From assembly GCA_948567375.1 (NCBI GenBank), contig OX419758.1, positions 14,017,001 to 14,081,000 of the forward strand: a stretch of DNA of 64,000 bases, in the 5' to 3' direction. Source of the DNA: Lunularia cruciata. Its lineage: Eukaryota > Streptophyta > Marchantiopsida > Lunulariales > Lunulariaceae. The translations under genes were made by a program, and so were the position numbers. Shown in pieces: positions 25,519 to 39,299 of this stretch; the stretch's first letter is position 1, and every line of letters starts with the position of its first letter. The notes beneath the pieces were generated by a model. It saw only the letters and a list, made by a program, of their open reading frames with translations, had not been told where the DNA came from and did no database searches.

Positions 25519-28500
25519 CACATATTACTCAGCACTAAGCTGAAGTATTTCCAACAGCTAGTATATAATATTCCAATATGAAGTCAGCATACTATTCAAC
25601 TATACATCAACCTCAGAGTGCTTGTATTATTTCTTAATATTTCTTAATGATATATTATAATTAAATTAAATTATGAATCATTCAAAAACTATTCAGGTAA
25701 CTGCTCAAATGGCAATTCCAGCAAAAGTTTTGAATAAAAATATATTTTGAAATTCCATGTTTTCTTTTCCTATGAGACGACATCATAGATGCCTTTCTAT
25801 CATCTATGTTTCATGACCATGGATTACTCTTTCCTTTAAAAACATCAAGTAGCTAGGATCGTGGAATGTTTTTGCAAGATATCGGGGTTGTTCAATGTAG
25901 AATGTTAGAATTTATTTTTTTGCTTATCTACTATATTGGTTATTGAATATGCGCATGTTGGTGAACATATTCATTATTATGTTTATATACTATTCACATT
26001 CAAGCAAGTTAGGTCGTGATGTTACTTTTTTGAGTTTGTATTTTGTACTTTGAATGTAAAGACACAATGCAATACATTCGTTTAAGAAAAATACTTCTGC
26101 TCATTTTGAAGTATTTTCATTGCCTCTTGTTACCAAGTAATTATTTTTACATCTCCTGTAATCTCTTAAAAGATTCAGCGAATTTACAGAAATATATTTT
26201 CTTTGAAATAGAGATAGTTATTGTTCGTCCTCTACTCATAAGGTTTCCTTTTGGAAGCACTCTTGCCTTGGTTTTGCTTCAGAAACTACTCAAATTAGAG
26301 AGTGTTCCTCCATTAAATGAAAGGTCGCAATAACTTGTGATGCATCGTACTCAAATGATCTTCGTGAAAAATGAACGTTAAATGTGTTACCAAATACGAA
26401 TTAAAATCACATATTCTATCATTCTTTATACTTCATACATAATAACGAACATATAAATGGTTGTTAAAATCAAAAATATTATTAGATTTAATTTTCTAGT
26501 ATATTTAGGAATATAATCATAATATATCTACTACTATGTGTAATATTTCTAGAACAAAAAAAAAACACAAGAAAAACACAAGACTTCATTCCTCAATATT
26601 CAAATGCTCCAAATGATTTATTATATAGCAAGAGAATCCACTCAAAAGGAGCTACACCTTTGGGTAAAAAACATGGAATGGTGTCATGTTAACAAACTAC
26701 ACCCTTAGATAGTTGTATTGATTTATGATATGTATATTTTTGTTTTATTTGGTTTATGAAATAAGTTTGAGCAAAGAGAATCTTTATGGAATCTTCTTGT
26801 ATTGAGCTTAGAATAGCATGGGTGAGATACCGTTGGAAGCTCTTGACAAGACAAACTAAAGAGAAGAATTCAATGTTTTTCCCTTAGAGTGGAAAGTGTT
26901 TTTTTAATTTTCAAGGCCTGGTTCTTATGTTTAGACTTCCAAAATTTGCTCGCAAGTTTTCAAGGTGTTATCAACCTCTGCCCTATTATTGAAAGTACTC
27001 ATTTGGTAAGAACTCTATTCAATCTACTTAGATCATCATCTATAACATCACTCAAGATATTTCCAAGCTAATTTTCACCTCTAGAGAATATATCTTGCTA
27101 ATGGTATTCCGCCATGCAAGGGTACTATAACAATTGAGTTATATTCTTTGGTTACTATGTTTTTTGAGTTAGGAGACTGAGTAAAATAAATGAAATAAAT
27201 CAATTAAATTTGGAAAATAAAGCTTTACAAAAGGACAACATATAGATGGGTAGTGGAGTTATAGAGGAATCAAGTAACTATATTATAAGATATTCTAGTG
27301 GAGAACTATGATAGTATTTATGGAGACTATGAATTGATGGACTTTCAATATGGCTTATTATGAACAGGATTTGTAACAACTTAAACTACTTAGTTGCTTG
27401 GCCAACCATTTCACCATGATGCTAATATTTAGGATAAAATTACTTTATTTTGTAGAAGCAGAAGTGGCCTATATAGTCTTTTAGGAGAATAATTATGCAC
27501 ATGATCACATCATCCACTACAACTCATAGATTTTACAAAGGGCATAGTCAAATGATGAAACTTAAATGAAAAAAGATACTCTAATATAAATTTATACTAG
27601 AAGGTAAAATATAAATCTATCATTATAAACCACATCATCTACTACAATTCTTAGATTTTGCAAAGGAAAGAACATAGATGGTCACCATTTGCATCAAATA
27701 AGAGGTCTAAAATAAGCAAACTATGAGATACTCAAATAGAAAAATATGATAGTATTTGTCTATTATGAAAGGTTAAAATACCGTCTAGTATGACTTGGAC
27801 TGTAACATTTAGTAGTGAATACGGATTCATAAATAAATAATCAGCTATACTAATGCAGTAGAGATTACAAAAATATACAAACAAATATATCTATATGATT
27901 TAAAGTGAGCTTGAAAAATCTAAATTAAATCAACATATACTTGAAATTTTCTATGTTAATTTAATTACCTTATAATTGTACTAGAATATCATTTTGAATT
28001 TTTTGAAGAGGTAAATAGAAACTTATATGAAAAACTCCAAATATCCATAAATAGTCTCATTCATGAAACTTCATACAATGTCCATAAGACCATAAAGTGT
28101 AATAAGTTATTATAGAACCTATAAACTTATGCAATAATCTATAGAGTAATCTGAGTGGATGTCAGGTAATTTTACTAAGAAATTAAGTTAGCCAAGAAGT
28201 TAATGCCTAATCTCTTGCTAAAGTAAATATATATTATATTAAGTAAAAAAACAAGGCCTAAGACAATTTCCAACACCAAAAATATATTTTATTGAGTTCT
28301 TAGTTCATTTCTTCCTTTCTAAAGTTGTCTTTGTTTTTTTTCTTTTGAATTAAATATTTCTGATGCATTATAAATTTATAAATTTTTTATTACAAAAATT
28401 GAAATTTTTCATAAAGCAGAGAATTGCTATGCTGCTCTTTCTTTTTTTACTTATTTAGGTTAGAGACTTTACTAACATTTAGTTTATCTAATAGTATAAA

Positions 28501-31500
28501 AAATTATTATTTATTTAAATAGGAAATTTTATGATTCTGTTGTCTAGCAGATATTCACCTATGGAGAGTAAAAATTACTAAATTTAGAATCAATTTAAGT
28601 AGTATACATTAATAAAAATAACATAATACATTTAGTATAACATAAGAAAATATATATATGTAATTGTAGACTACCATAAATATATGATCTCAATATCTTT
28701 CATATAAGTTCAGGTATGATACTTATATCTCTTAAAAGAGAGATCATAGAAAGATAATAGTTAATTTTAGATGTTATATGTACATGTACAATTAATTTTT
28801 TGTGATCAAGAAAATAAATTTTAATTATATTGTATTTATAAGAATTTAAAGCATTATTTTACACATTTAGTAAGGTAGATTTTATAAAGGAGGAAGTTTC
28901 TCATGTTATTTGTTTAATTTTGAGAATTTCATTAATCAAAATATACACCTGCATAAATATCTTCTATACACTAGGTATATTATTCTATCTAAGTCATCAT
29001 TCTATATTTTTGTTTGCTGCTTGAAGCTGAAAAATATGATTCAAAGTGGTCTTGATAGATATAAAATTTAATTGTGAATTAGTTTATTGAATTAAAATGG
29101 TGATCGAAATATATCAATGTGCAGATTTATCTCTTTGAAGATTGAAGTAGAAGGAATAAAATATGGGTGCCTCAGCAAATTTTTCCATTTAAATTATATT
29201 TTTTTATACCAATCAATAACTACTACTAATAAATAAAAAGAATTTGATACACTCTCAAGTACCAACTTTGGTAGCATAAAATATTTGTCAACATTTATTA
29301 AAACCCTAATTTATATTTTATAAAAAACAAGTAATATACATACTTTGTAGTTCAATGTCATGTAATTTTAGAAAATATAGAATGAAATATATTAGAAAAA
29401 ATATTAAATATTGCATATTCATCTGAGTTAAATTTCTATTATTCCCCTAGCTTTTGCAAGTTTTCCTTATAGGATATTATTGAATCGGTTTAAACTTACT
29501 CTCAAGTGATTCCATATTCAAATGATTCAAGAACAAGTGGAAAGTTAAAAGATTAAGGTATGATAAAAATGTATATCTTTTGTAAGATATAGATTTCTGT
29601 ATTATGCTACAATCCCATTTCTCCTTTCAAATAAAGAAAGAATATAGGTACGTAAGTTCTATTTACCAGACAAAGGAAATTGGCGTATCTATGTCTATCT
29701 ATGTCTCCCATCTTACTCTAGATTTTGTACCAAGGCGAATCCAGGAATCAAAAGGTTCATATTCATAATAATGGACAACGACACTCAGATGGTGTCCCAT
29801 TCCAACCTGACTTTACGCATAATAGTCACTAGACAACAAGGCTTTCTAGATCTTCTATATTTGAGTTACGGGGACTAGCGATTTGCCCCGTCGAGTCTTT
29901 AAGTAGAGAAACTATATCGAGGTATTTGTTCTTACCCAGAATTCTAGACGGGTTTCAGGCACGGAGTCTACTGCATGGCATGGAGATTTGTGATATGGTA
30001 GAAGTTTAAATAAATGTTAAATACAAAAATATTTTTATCTTGAATGTGGCCTAAAGAATTTGTCCAGATTCACTTGACTTAGTAGAGATTTGAATGCCCT
30101 ATGTGAAATTAGTTAAATTACTGGTTAACAATTAAATAAGCAACAGACAAAACGGGGCTAGTAAATGTGAGAATGTTATTAATGGAGTTACTCAAGATAT
30201 TTGTTAAAACTTTTATTAGTGAAATGGTAAACGCAACGAAGCTCTCCTTAAAACTTGTTAATTTTAGTTCTTGAACGGAATAAGAAAAATAAGTGAAACC
30301 TTTAACTATAATATACAAGTATTTCTGAATAATGAGTTATTTTATTTACCCGGACTAGTAAGATTAAAATTCATTCATTCATATTAATCAAGATAAAAAT
30401 TTGATCAGAATACTTATTTATGAATAAAATAATTTTCTATAGTTATATTAAAAATCATCTACTATGAACAAAGGAAAATATACGTCTATAAATACGTCTA
30501 TAAATCGATTGATTACATTTTATCTTTAAGAGATGATATGGCATATGTAAACTTGTAGGCCAAAGTCAAAGGTGACAAACATTCTCTAGAATGACTCTTG
30601 AGTAGTATATTTTACAATAATTCCAAGATTTTTGATATGCTTGGTATTATTTAGAATATTCTAGTGTTTGTGTAAATGAAGAATACTCTCTAAAAGTGAA
30701 ACTTTAGCTCATATCTTAATTGCTATGATACTTATTAATGACCAAGTTAAAGTTTCTTAGAAGCCCCTATTAGTGCGGACCACACTAATTGAGACCCATC
30801 CTAATTACAACAAAGAGTGTAGTAGTGATCAATCACAAGTACTTTTAGTGATGGACTCAATCCTAGTTGCAATCACATCTACTACCTTAACTCCATACAT
30901 TGAATTATTGGTTATTTACTACTGTAAATGAGGCAATTCCAAACATACTAATATGTGGAAGCATCTACAAAATGATAGACCGATTTAATCTTTTGAGTTA
31001 TGCAAAACACGAGGAAAAACTAGACTAGAATGTTTGTTTACCTTGATGAAACAATCATGGAAATGCCAACAAAGTAGAGATGCCGCTATGCGAGACTCGT
31101 CTCATATAACTAATTGAACCTGTCTAGCCACTATCCATGGCAAACATGGTCAACTTGTGGAAAAATCTACATTTCACTATGTAGAGCTGGTGCAATTACC
31201 AAAGGGGAAGGAACACAACACAATGGGCACAATACGCCATGCTTCTAGGCAAGGACATTCTCTTTTTGACCAAGCCAGTTTACATCAGTGACTAAAGCTA
31301 TGAAGCACTCCCAAATTCATCACCATAAGCAATGCACCATGATGATCCAAAGTGTCTTTGCTAACCTCATGGCCATTACTTGCTCCATGTGGCATGAAAC
31401 ACACTTTCACATCTTACATACGGTCAAATGATGAGAGATTAAAGTCATCATTGCCTTCATCGGGGATAAAACTTTGTGAATTGGAACATAGTCGTTCTTA

Positions 31501-32165
31501 CTAATCAAGACTGCCACCGGATCCTCCATAGTCCTCACACACAAAAAGATGCACTATGTACATTTAATGCTCCATGTGGAAAGAGCACCACTTTGAGTGG
31601 TCACTTCTCTTGAGCTATTTATCTTTTGCATCTAGTAACTTGATAAGAGATTCACGTCCTTGTAGCAACCATGTTGTACCAACCCAATAAATGGGAAGAT
31701 TTCACTTTCATGATTGCTCTCCCTAATTGCGCTTGCCTTCATATTCTTTCATATGCCTTTCTAGCAACAAGGTGCCTAAATCCTAGTTCAAATGAGAATC
31801 TAATCACAAATTCTGACATCAAAGCCCGAATCTGGACATGCCAAGAAAGTTGAAAAGTTGAAACGTGAAAAGTTGGAAGGCATGTTGTCTATCAAGTTAT
31901 AGAGGATTAAGACATCATGGTCAACATGGGCCTAGTTACAATCAGCCCTTATAGCAACATGCAAGGAGACAAGAAGGTCCGGGTTAGACTATAGGATTGC
32001 CTATTGTATAGTGCGCAATTGTGAGATAGTGAATCCTTTCTCTTTTTTATATGATTATTGTAATCAATGATCTACTTATGGGTCATAACTTTGTTTTTTT
32101 ATTTCATAAATTGTTTGGAATATGCCCCAAAACAAGTACAAATTATAGCATATCTTGTTTTGCAG
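25519..32165. other. AT-rich intergenic desert
   Basis: About 6.6 kb without a supportable gene, with many short A/T runs. A distinct more GC-balanced island lies at about 29,650-29,970 (contains acggggac and gccccgtcgag). From about 30,780 to 32,000 composition shifts to the repeat-like style of the transposon regions, but I could not assign a family. Confidence 0.6.
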
Positions 32166-32480
32166 CCCTGGATGCAAAGAGATTTTGTTCTTGCTGCTCA
32201 AGCATTCAAGGAAGGCCAACTACAAATACCGGTAAGGCTGCAACCAAGCTTGCGAGTTCTAGATTCATAGAAAGGCATGGATGCAATCACAAGCTGTAAG
32301 CTCTAGTTTGGAAAATGGTATGCGGTTGCACCCTCAATATTATGAATCTCCATATCCTCCAATTAATTGGAGAGTCTGGGATTCCAATTCTAGTTAATTT
32401 GGGGGATACAACGGAAATTACTTGTAGCAATTGGAGTACGGACTACAACTTCATCCATTACAAACAAAGAGCCTAAGATA
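32166..32480 (+). pseudogene. Two exon-like gene fragments with splice-site borders
   Basis: A 66-nt open segment (32166-32231, PWMQRDFVLAAQAFKEGQLQ...) is bounded by a tttgcag acceptor and a gtaagg donor. After 39 nt a second segment begins behind a catag acceptor (32271). It encodes AWMQSQAVSSSLENGMRLHP and YYESPYPPINWRVWDSNSS, then TAA and further Gly/Asn/Tyr-rich codons. This looks like a captured or retained fragment of a spliced host gene. The source gene is not recognised. Confidence 0.35.
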
Positions 32481-34264
32481 TTTAGAGACCTATGGTTCTC
32501 TAGTCTCTATTGTAGGGAGTTTTCTTGTAACCATGAGGAGTGCATCACTTGAATCTCTTTTGGAGCAATGGACTCGATGAGTAAACCAATCATTTAAGTA
32601 GCAATTACAAATTCAACCTCAACATTTCTCTTTTACAAAAATCCTTAACACCTGGTAACTTGATCACTGTCCAATGACTGCAAGTTGCCATGCTTTGAAT
32701 GTATGATCTTGTTGCAAACGGCAATCAAGGATGCAAATAAATTCATACTTATTCCTTTAAATATCCATTATGTTGTTTCAACCTCTAAATTTTGTGAATA
32801 AAATTTCTTGGCTCGCTGGCTAGATTACCCAGAAGCTAGATTCATTCATCTCTTGTATTCTTTCTATAGAAACAAAATGTGAATGGATTTATTTTAAGAC
32901 CAATCAAGGTTGAGCATTTAATTTGGGATGCATAATGGGGAAAGACGAGAATGGGTACCCAAATTGAAACTAGTTCTTGCATTTGTGCTGGAGTGATGAG
33001 AAGATCAAGAGATGATGCAAATGACTTGGCCTTTGTATTCTTGATGCCCATAGCAAACACTAGGCTATTAAATGTGAAATACCCATCCATAAGCTTCCAA
33101 ACTGGTGGGATCACACCGACATCTCTCAAGGAGTTTTCCAACACAAACAACCCCACATCAACTACAAGTTGCAAGTTCAGCAAGACCACAATGAAAGCTA
33201 TATTGTTGTTGACTATAGCCATAATATGGAGACTGATTTTGCATGGGAGCCTTGGTGTCAAAGCAAGCACCCCGCAGGTGGCAATGATATCTATAGACTT
33301 TGGATCAACTCTTCTTCTACATACAAAAGTTCTACCTCCACAACCACCACTTTCACATGGACGGTCCCAAGCATATTGAAGCCATGCAAAACTATCAACA
33401 CCCATGGTATTCATGGCCATAGGGGGATTTTTGTCCCTTGCATTGGCTCTGTTAAATCACCTAGATATATGGGATCTAGATTGAGTACAGCTTGATGGGG
33501 GTTTTCCTATCCTTCTTGTTATCCTACGCAATTGCCTCATTGATTGAGTACTCTTATAAAGGATTACAAGTAGGTGTGAGCCATTGAAGGGTAATGGTCA
33601 CTTAAGCCAGATTCACACACGCAAATGAACCGCTGAAAATTAAGTAATTTAAATAAAATTAGATAAGAAACAATTAACTCTATTTTATGCTAGTTTAAAG
33701 CTTAGATTGCACACAAAACTACGCAATAAACAAGATAATCTTTTGCATTCCTAAGTACGTGCTGTCTAGAGGATAAAAATTCAAAAGACTTTCAGATTAA
33801 AGTTGATATTTATCTATTTGGTGGGAATACTTCCAGATATAACAAAACAGCCTATAAAGTCACAAAGGTACAAAACATAGGATTAAGATCCCATTGATGG
33901 TACTCCCACTCATTTTGGATGCTTATAAGGTTTTGCTGCACTTTGCTCACCCTTCTTATTATGGATATAATGATATACTTCTTGAGATAATTATTGAGTT
34001 TGTTCTCATGTTGAGTATGGTACAATTGTATATTAGATATATGCATCATTGTCTTAAGGTTATCAATAAAAGACATTTCTTAATAATGATCACAAGTTAA
34101 AAGAAGTTTTTGTGTAGGATAACAAGCTTCTGAAAAGTGGTTTGTGAACAATGGTTCATGGTTTATAGTCTGTTTGAAAAAATAGTATCTTTAGAGATTC
34201 TATCAAATTGTTTTAAGTAGCTACAAATAGCAAGGGTCAGATTCTTTCATCAATTAGTATGTAC
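32481..34264. other. Unassigned region with long overlapping ORFs
   Basis: The minus strand at 32842-33420 is open for 192 codons (MAMNTMGVDSFAWLQYAWDR...), and the plus strand is also open over much of it (32951-33379 and 33169-33495). No family is recognised on either strand. The rest (33,560-34,264) shows nothing supportable. Confidence 0.3.
33465..33560. repeat. Dispersed short repeat, copy C (diverged)
   Basis: Shares the cttgatggg..ttttcctatccttctt arrangement and a following cgcaattgcc block with copy B (ggtattgccg). About 700 bp downstream is the third RT-element relic. Confidence 0.35.
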
Positions 34265-34660
34265 TACGTGCTAAGTTTATTCTAATGATGGAAAGGGACA
34301 TAAAGACATTAGAATTAGTGCTATTGGGAGGTGTTATTACACTTTTGTATCCATACTATTATCCTTCAAGATGATTCTCACTTCTAGTAGTACCATGGTT
34401 TAAATCAGATTGGACTTGCAACACCATTAGGTTATAAGATTTTTATCTTTTGGTATTAAAGCTCTCTTAGATATCAACCCAAATTGTGTTATCTTGTTGA
34501 GTTATCTTGAGGTGGATGTTTAGAATGCTATTTAATAGCATATCATGAGCATCTTTAGAGAGCTTAGGGAAACTAGTGGATCCTTTGCAAGTCTTGTTCC
34601 TTTTGTGTATTCCTTTTAAGGTTCTCCTTCTTCTCTTTGCTACCAATATAAACTATGAAA
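34265..34660 (+). pseudogene. RT element, copy 3 (N-terminal RT fragment)
   Basis: Aligns with 3,770-4,130 of copy 1. A degenerate GHKDIRISAIG block is followed by SFGIKALLDINPNCVIL, then LEVDV, then SIFRELRETSGSFASLVPFV. Many stops are present. No catalytic RT motif is retained, so this is a short relic. Confidence 0.6.
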
Positions 34661-34823
34661 TAGAGCTACTATTATTTAATGAATTGCCAATACACAATAA
34701 TGTATTATTTAAGTATTGAATGATTCTTTTCTTGTTCATACAAACTTTAGAGATTTGCAAATATCAAATGGAAAATTGGATTTCATAATGGACTCCATAG
34801 GACATGCATGATATATTTTGTAA

Positions 34824-35036
34824 TGTTGATACTATCCCAAGCTAGTAGTGACTTAGTTAGTGACCTTAGTTCTTATTGTAGATTTTTTAGGGTCTAATGT
34901 ACATTTGTACACTATGTATACATGAGAGGATTACCTTCTCTCTATTCATTTTTTCTTACCTTCCTTGTGTGCTTGTTATCTCATGGTCAATTAAGTATAG
35001 TATTGGATATTGGTTGAGTCCTTGTGTTGTCTAACA
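34824..35036 (+). repeat. Putative 5' LTR of a Ty1/copia element
   Basis: Begins tgttgatactatcc and ends gtctaaca, directly followed by tggtatcaaatc (35037-35048), a near match to the initiator-Met tRNA primer-binding site. The start is chosen from the TGTTGA-type beginning common in copia LTRs. The partner LTR was not found. Confidence 0.5.
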
Positions 35037-35048
35037 TGGTATCAAATC

Positions 35049-36840
35049 TTGTGAGAAGTTGAGTAAGTGTCTCTGCACTTGGAGAAAGATAGGTGAGAGA
35101 AGTTGGGGAGTTTAAGGATTTTGTTGATGCAATTAGAGTCATTGATTGCAATGCTTTTTTAATCTTAAATCACAATTTTGAAGGTCAAGATTGTAGTTTT
35201 TTCCCAATATTGAAGCACCAATATCATAAACCTATCTTGTTCAAAATCATTTAAAATTTGGTATAGATCCAATTTTTGTGCATTCAAAGATCATTTTGCC
35301 ATTGGTAGTGTCTTTTGAGCATTTTTGGTTCAATTTGGATGCCCAAGCTACAGTTTTTGTGACATTAGGTCACCTTTGTTGAAACCAAACTCAAGCCAAA
35401 CGTTTTGCAATTTTTCATTCTATCATTATGGAAGTTTCCAAGTCAATCAACATTATTGCTTGTTTTAGGGCTATAGTACTAACCATGATCCTCTTTGAGA
35501 AAAATTTGTTTTTGGACTCTATGTGTCAAGATATGTGTTTCCTATTAATATAGGAATTACACGTTTAGTTTGTAGTGATGACCTAACTGATTTAGGGTAT
35601 GCTTCTTGATTATCTTTGCAAAGATGAGTGGTACAATTTGGTTATTGTAGCAATTTCTATGGGTATAATAACTAGGGAAAACCTTAACAAGCTCAATTGG
35701 ATAGTATGGAAATTTTGCATGCATAAGTTCTTTTGAGGTCAGGGGCTAGGGGTCTCATGATAGAGGAGACAAAACCAATTGTGATTGTTGATGATGAAAT
35801 ATCAAAAAAACACATGTAGCATGGGTACGTAGATCATTTCAAGCACTCCATTACATTGTGTTGTATGTTTCATTATCAATGATAGGTCACATTCATGACC
35901 TCACTTTGCCCAAGATGGCTTGGGATGCTTTGTCAAGTTTGTTTTAATCTAGAATATAAGTCAAAAATTGTGATTGCTACAACATTTCAATATGATTAAT
36001 AAAGACTCAATGTCCATTAACAATTATGCTAACCACATGAAGAGCCCTGTGGATCAAGTTACCTTTGTGAAGGTAATCATTTATCCAACTATGCTAATTG
36101 GAGGTACACTATAAGGTCTTATACTATTACAAGCAATTTTTCATATCGCTTTCTACTTGAGAGTTGCTTCCCAAGTGATATTAGTTGGTTCTAATGCTAC
36201 ATGGTGAAGAGGTGCACTTGTTGAGGGTGCTTGTATTTTTCATGGACAAGAGGAATTTGAGGTAGGAGTTAATGATAGAATACTATAAGAGGTTGTATTT
36301 AGAATGTTGGCAATCAAGTTATTTGTGGATTTAGAGCACTACAATAGTATATGAAAAATACTTAAAGACAAAATAGATGATGAATTCCTAGTACATATAA
36401 CTACTATTACCAACACGGGCACATTGCCAAGTTTTGCTTTAGGACGCAGAATAAACAACCCAAATAACAAGGTTATGCTTACACTAAAGACTAAGAGCAA
36501 CTATTAGTGGTCATCCATTAGAGTTGGGCAATGTTCAAGCCTCAAATCAATTAGGTGATTGATTTGGGTACTATTGCTCATATGATACAATGTCAAGAGT
36601 GGTTCACTACCTTTCAACTTGTAGAGATGCCATAATACATGATGATAAGAGATGATACCAAGCACTATATCCAACATAAATGTCATATTTTGCTCTCTAT
36701 TAGACATTCTTAATTCCAAGGATTGTGAAATGTTCTCCATGTGCTACTTATCCAAAAAAATTGTTATTGATAAGATAGTTGGTAGAGTAAGATATGCAAA
36801 TGCGCTTCAACAAAGATGGATGATTTAGTGAAGATATTGA
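35049..36840 (+). pseudogene. Ty1/copia gag and protease remnant
   Basis: Gag-like ENLNKLNWIVWKFCM (about 35,680-35,725) and FNMINKDSMSINNYANHMKS (about 35,990-36,050) match copia gag. A degenerate zinc knuckle with GHIAKFC lies at about 36,418-36,440. A protease-like WVIDLGTIAHMIQCQEWFTT (about 36,560-36,615) follows, in which the usual Asp-Ser-Gly is Asp-Leu-Gly. Stops and shifts are frequent. Integrase and RT are absent; copia sequence ends near 36,840 and Helitron sequence begins within 250 bp. Confidence 0.65.
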
Positions 36841-37089
36841 TGGTGATCTTCATACTACTAAATTTTTTTTGTGTTGGGGCATATGGGGTTTTTCATACCC
36901 CCACCATTGACAAGCCCTCACCATTAATGACTTTATGTTATTGTCAATATGGCATGCGTTTTTAAGTCCACAATCAGAATTTGGCAGGCTTTTTTGATAT
37001 TGTGCGAAAGATTGTGATGAAACAATTAGTCCCAACTACAATCATGATTTATCACATCATTGTTATTGTCTTTGATTGATTCTATCATC

Positions 37090-39210
37090 TCTCAACATGC
37101 TGAAAGCATGGTGTTCAATCAATGACTTTAATGAGGTTGGACACCAAACATGTGGCAGCATGACATTGGTTTGTGCCAAATTTCATGCATGTAAGTGGAA
37201 GTATGAAAAGGCTTCCATTTGTTGCCACAACGGTAAAGTCACCAACAATTGTATTGTTAGCTCTTTTGAGCCACATCCTTTGCTTTTAAATATTTCAAGG
37301 CTCATCACCCAGTTTGAATTCCTTTCCTTGCTAATATCCACAAGTACAATGAGGCCTTTGCATTCACGAGCATGAGAAGTAATCTTGAGATGAACCTTGT
37401 TAGCAAGCATGATGGTATCTATTCTTTTTTTGTCCATGGTAAGCTCTATCATCAGATTGGTAATGGCCTTGAACTTGACAATGATGAGCCAGAAAAATAT
37501 TGCCAAATATATGTTCTTGATCCTGACCTGCAAACGGACCAACATATGGAGGTATTTGCCAATCTAGATTCCTCTATGATGGACTCTCTACATTTTGCTA
37601 TGCAATCTGTCAACCAACTTGTGCAGTATTTTGAACATGCAAAGGGTATCTTCATAGGATTTGTCAATATCAAGCTGGCTATCAGCATTCATGCTCCTAT
37701 AAGAGAGCACCCCCGTTGATTCAACTGCTTGATGGCACTTGAAGTTGTGGAAGTTGTCATAAATGATGGTCAATTGGCTCCATGTGATATTGTCGTGCAC
37801 AAACATGGTGGAGGCTTGAAATGCATCAATCAATGCCACCTAGCATACAATGCTCTCTCATACCTGATGTTCTTCTTGGAAGGTGGACATGGATGGTCAA
37901 TTGAGCTCAAGAATGCTACTAGTGTCACTTTCAAGTCCTATGTCTAGTATTGCTTGTAGAAGCACGATGTGTCTAACATCTTACACATGGATGTAAACTC
38001 TTTTAGCAGTTCATTGTTGATTAGTATTTGAGAGTTGAGTGTGCAAACATGACCTTCATCAAGCACAACCATCCCCAATTGCAAGCGGAATGCTATTAGG
38101 GCTTGGTTGATGCAATGCATGGAGACAGTTGGAAGCAAATTGGATGACAAATCATTTTACCTACAACCACCATTTTACCTACAACCATCTCTCTCACGAT
38201 GCATGCAACATCAGTTCTAGGATAGCATGGCATTAGTGAGGAGCTTCAAGAAGCCGGATCTCTTCATAACCATGACTTGCAATCCTAAATGGCCAGCAAT
38301 TAAGTCCTAGCTCCTTCTACACTAGGAACCTCAAGACCACTCCAATATTGTGACCCGCATCTTCCATATGAAATGTTCCATATGCATGCAATGTTGGAGA
38401 AGATTGTTAAATAGCGCATTCTTGGTAAGGTCCAAGCCTATTGCTATACTATAGAATTCCAAAAGCAAGGATTTCCTCATATGCACTTATTGGTTTGGTT
38501 AGGACAAAAGCTCAATGAGGATGATGTCATGGACAACTTCATTGCAATTGAGATTCAAGACGTTGAGACTCAACTGCAACTGTTTGAAGCCATCAAGACT
38601 CATATGCTGCATGGTCCTTGTGGTGATACAAACCCACATTGTCCTTGCATGCATGATGGTGCTTGTAGTAAGGATTTCCTTTAGTAGTTCCGCCTTACTA
38701 TTGGTGTTGATCACCACGACCGCATGATTTATTGTCACCATGACCAAGGATGCACTATAAGTAAGCATGCTAAGTGATGCTTTGTCAACTTAGATAATTA
38801 GTCGGTGGTCCCTTACAACCCATACTTGTTGTGTTAGTACAACTATGATATTAATGTCAAGCATTGCAACTCTACAAGATCTGTTAAGTATTTGCACAAG
38901 AATGTTTTTAAAGGTCCCAATTGTGGTATCCTTCAATCGGATCAAATCATTGACAAAATTGATCAATACCTTGAAGGGCAATATATTGCAACACAAGAAG
39001 CATGTTGGTATATATTTAGCTCTGAAACCAACGACATGAGCCAGAATGTGGTACACCTTCCCGTCCATTTGCCTAATGAGCAATATGTCACATTTGATTC
39101 AATTTTGTTGTCACTCCCCTTGATCTTCAAGGCAAATAGCAAAACTTTGCTAATAGAGTTCTTCAAGGCTAATCATTGCATTTGCACCCCAATTGCAAGA
39201 TAAGGCTGAT
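37090..39210 (+). pseudogene. Helitron N-terminal and Rep (HUH) domain, decayed
   Basis: N-terminal Cys-rich block ASICCHNGKV (about 37,212-37,240). HGKLYHQIGNGLE and YCQIYVLDPD (about 37,432-37,530) match the Helitron N-domain. In the Rep domain a TCNPKWPAI block (about 38,275) is followed by the HUH motif FPHMHLLVWL (about 38,473-38,505) and then MLHGPCGD ... CPCMHDGACSKDF (about 38,608-38,680). The tyrosine motif reads SVKYLHKNVFKGP (about 38,880): the first Tyr remains but the second catalytic Tyr is Asn. ACWYIFSSETND and VHLPNEQYVTFDS (about 39,000-39,100) close the domain. Several stops and shifts; non-functional. Confidence 0.8.
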
Positions 39211-39299
39211 CTTGATGATGTTTTTGATCTATTATTGACATATATAGACTTTCTACTTCATTATTAATACGTGCAACAAGAAGTCAAGTCAGTGTCAAA

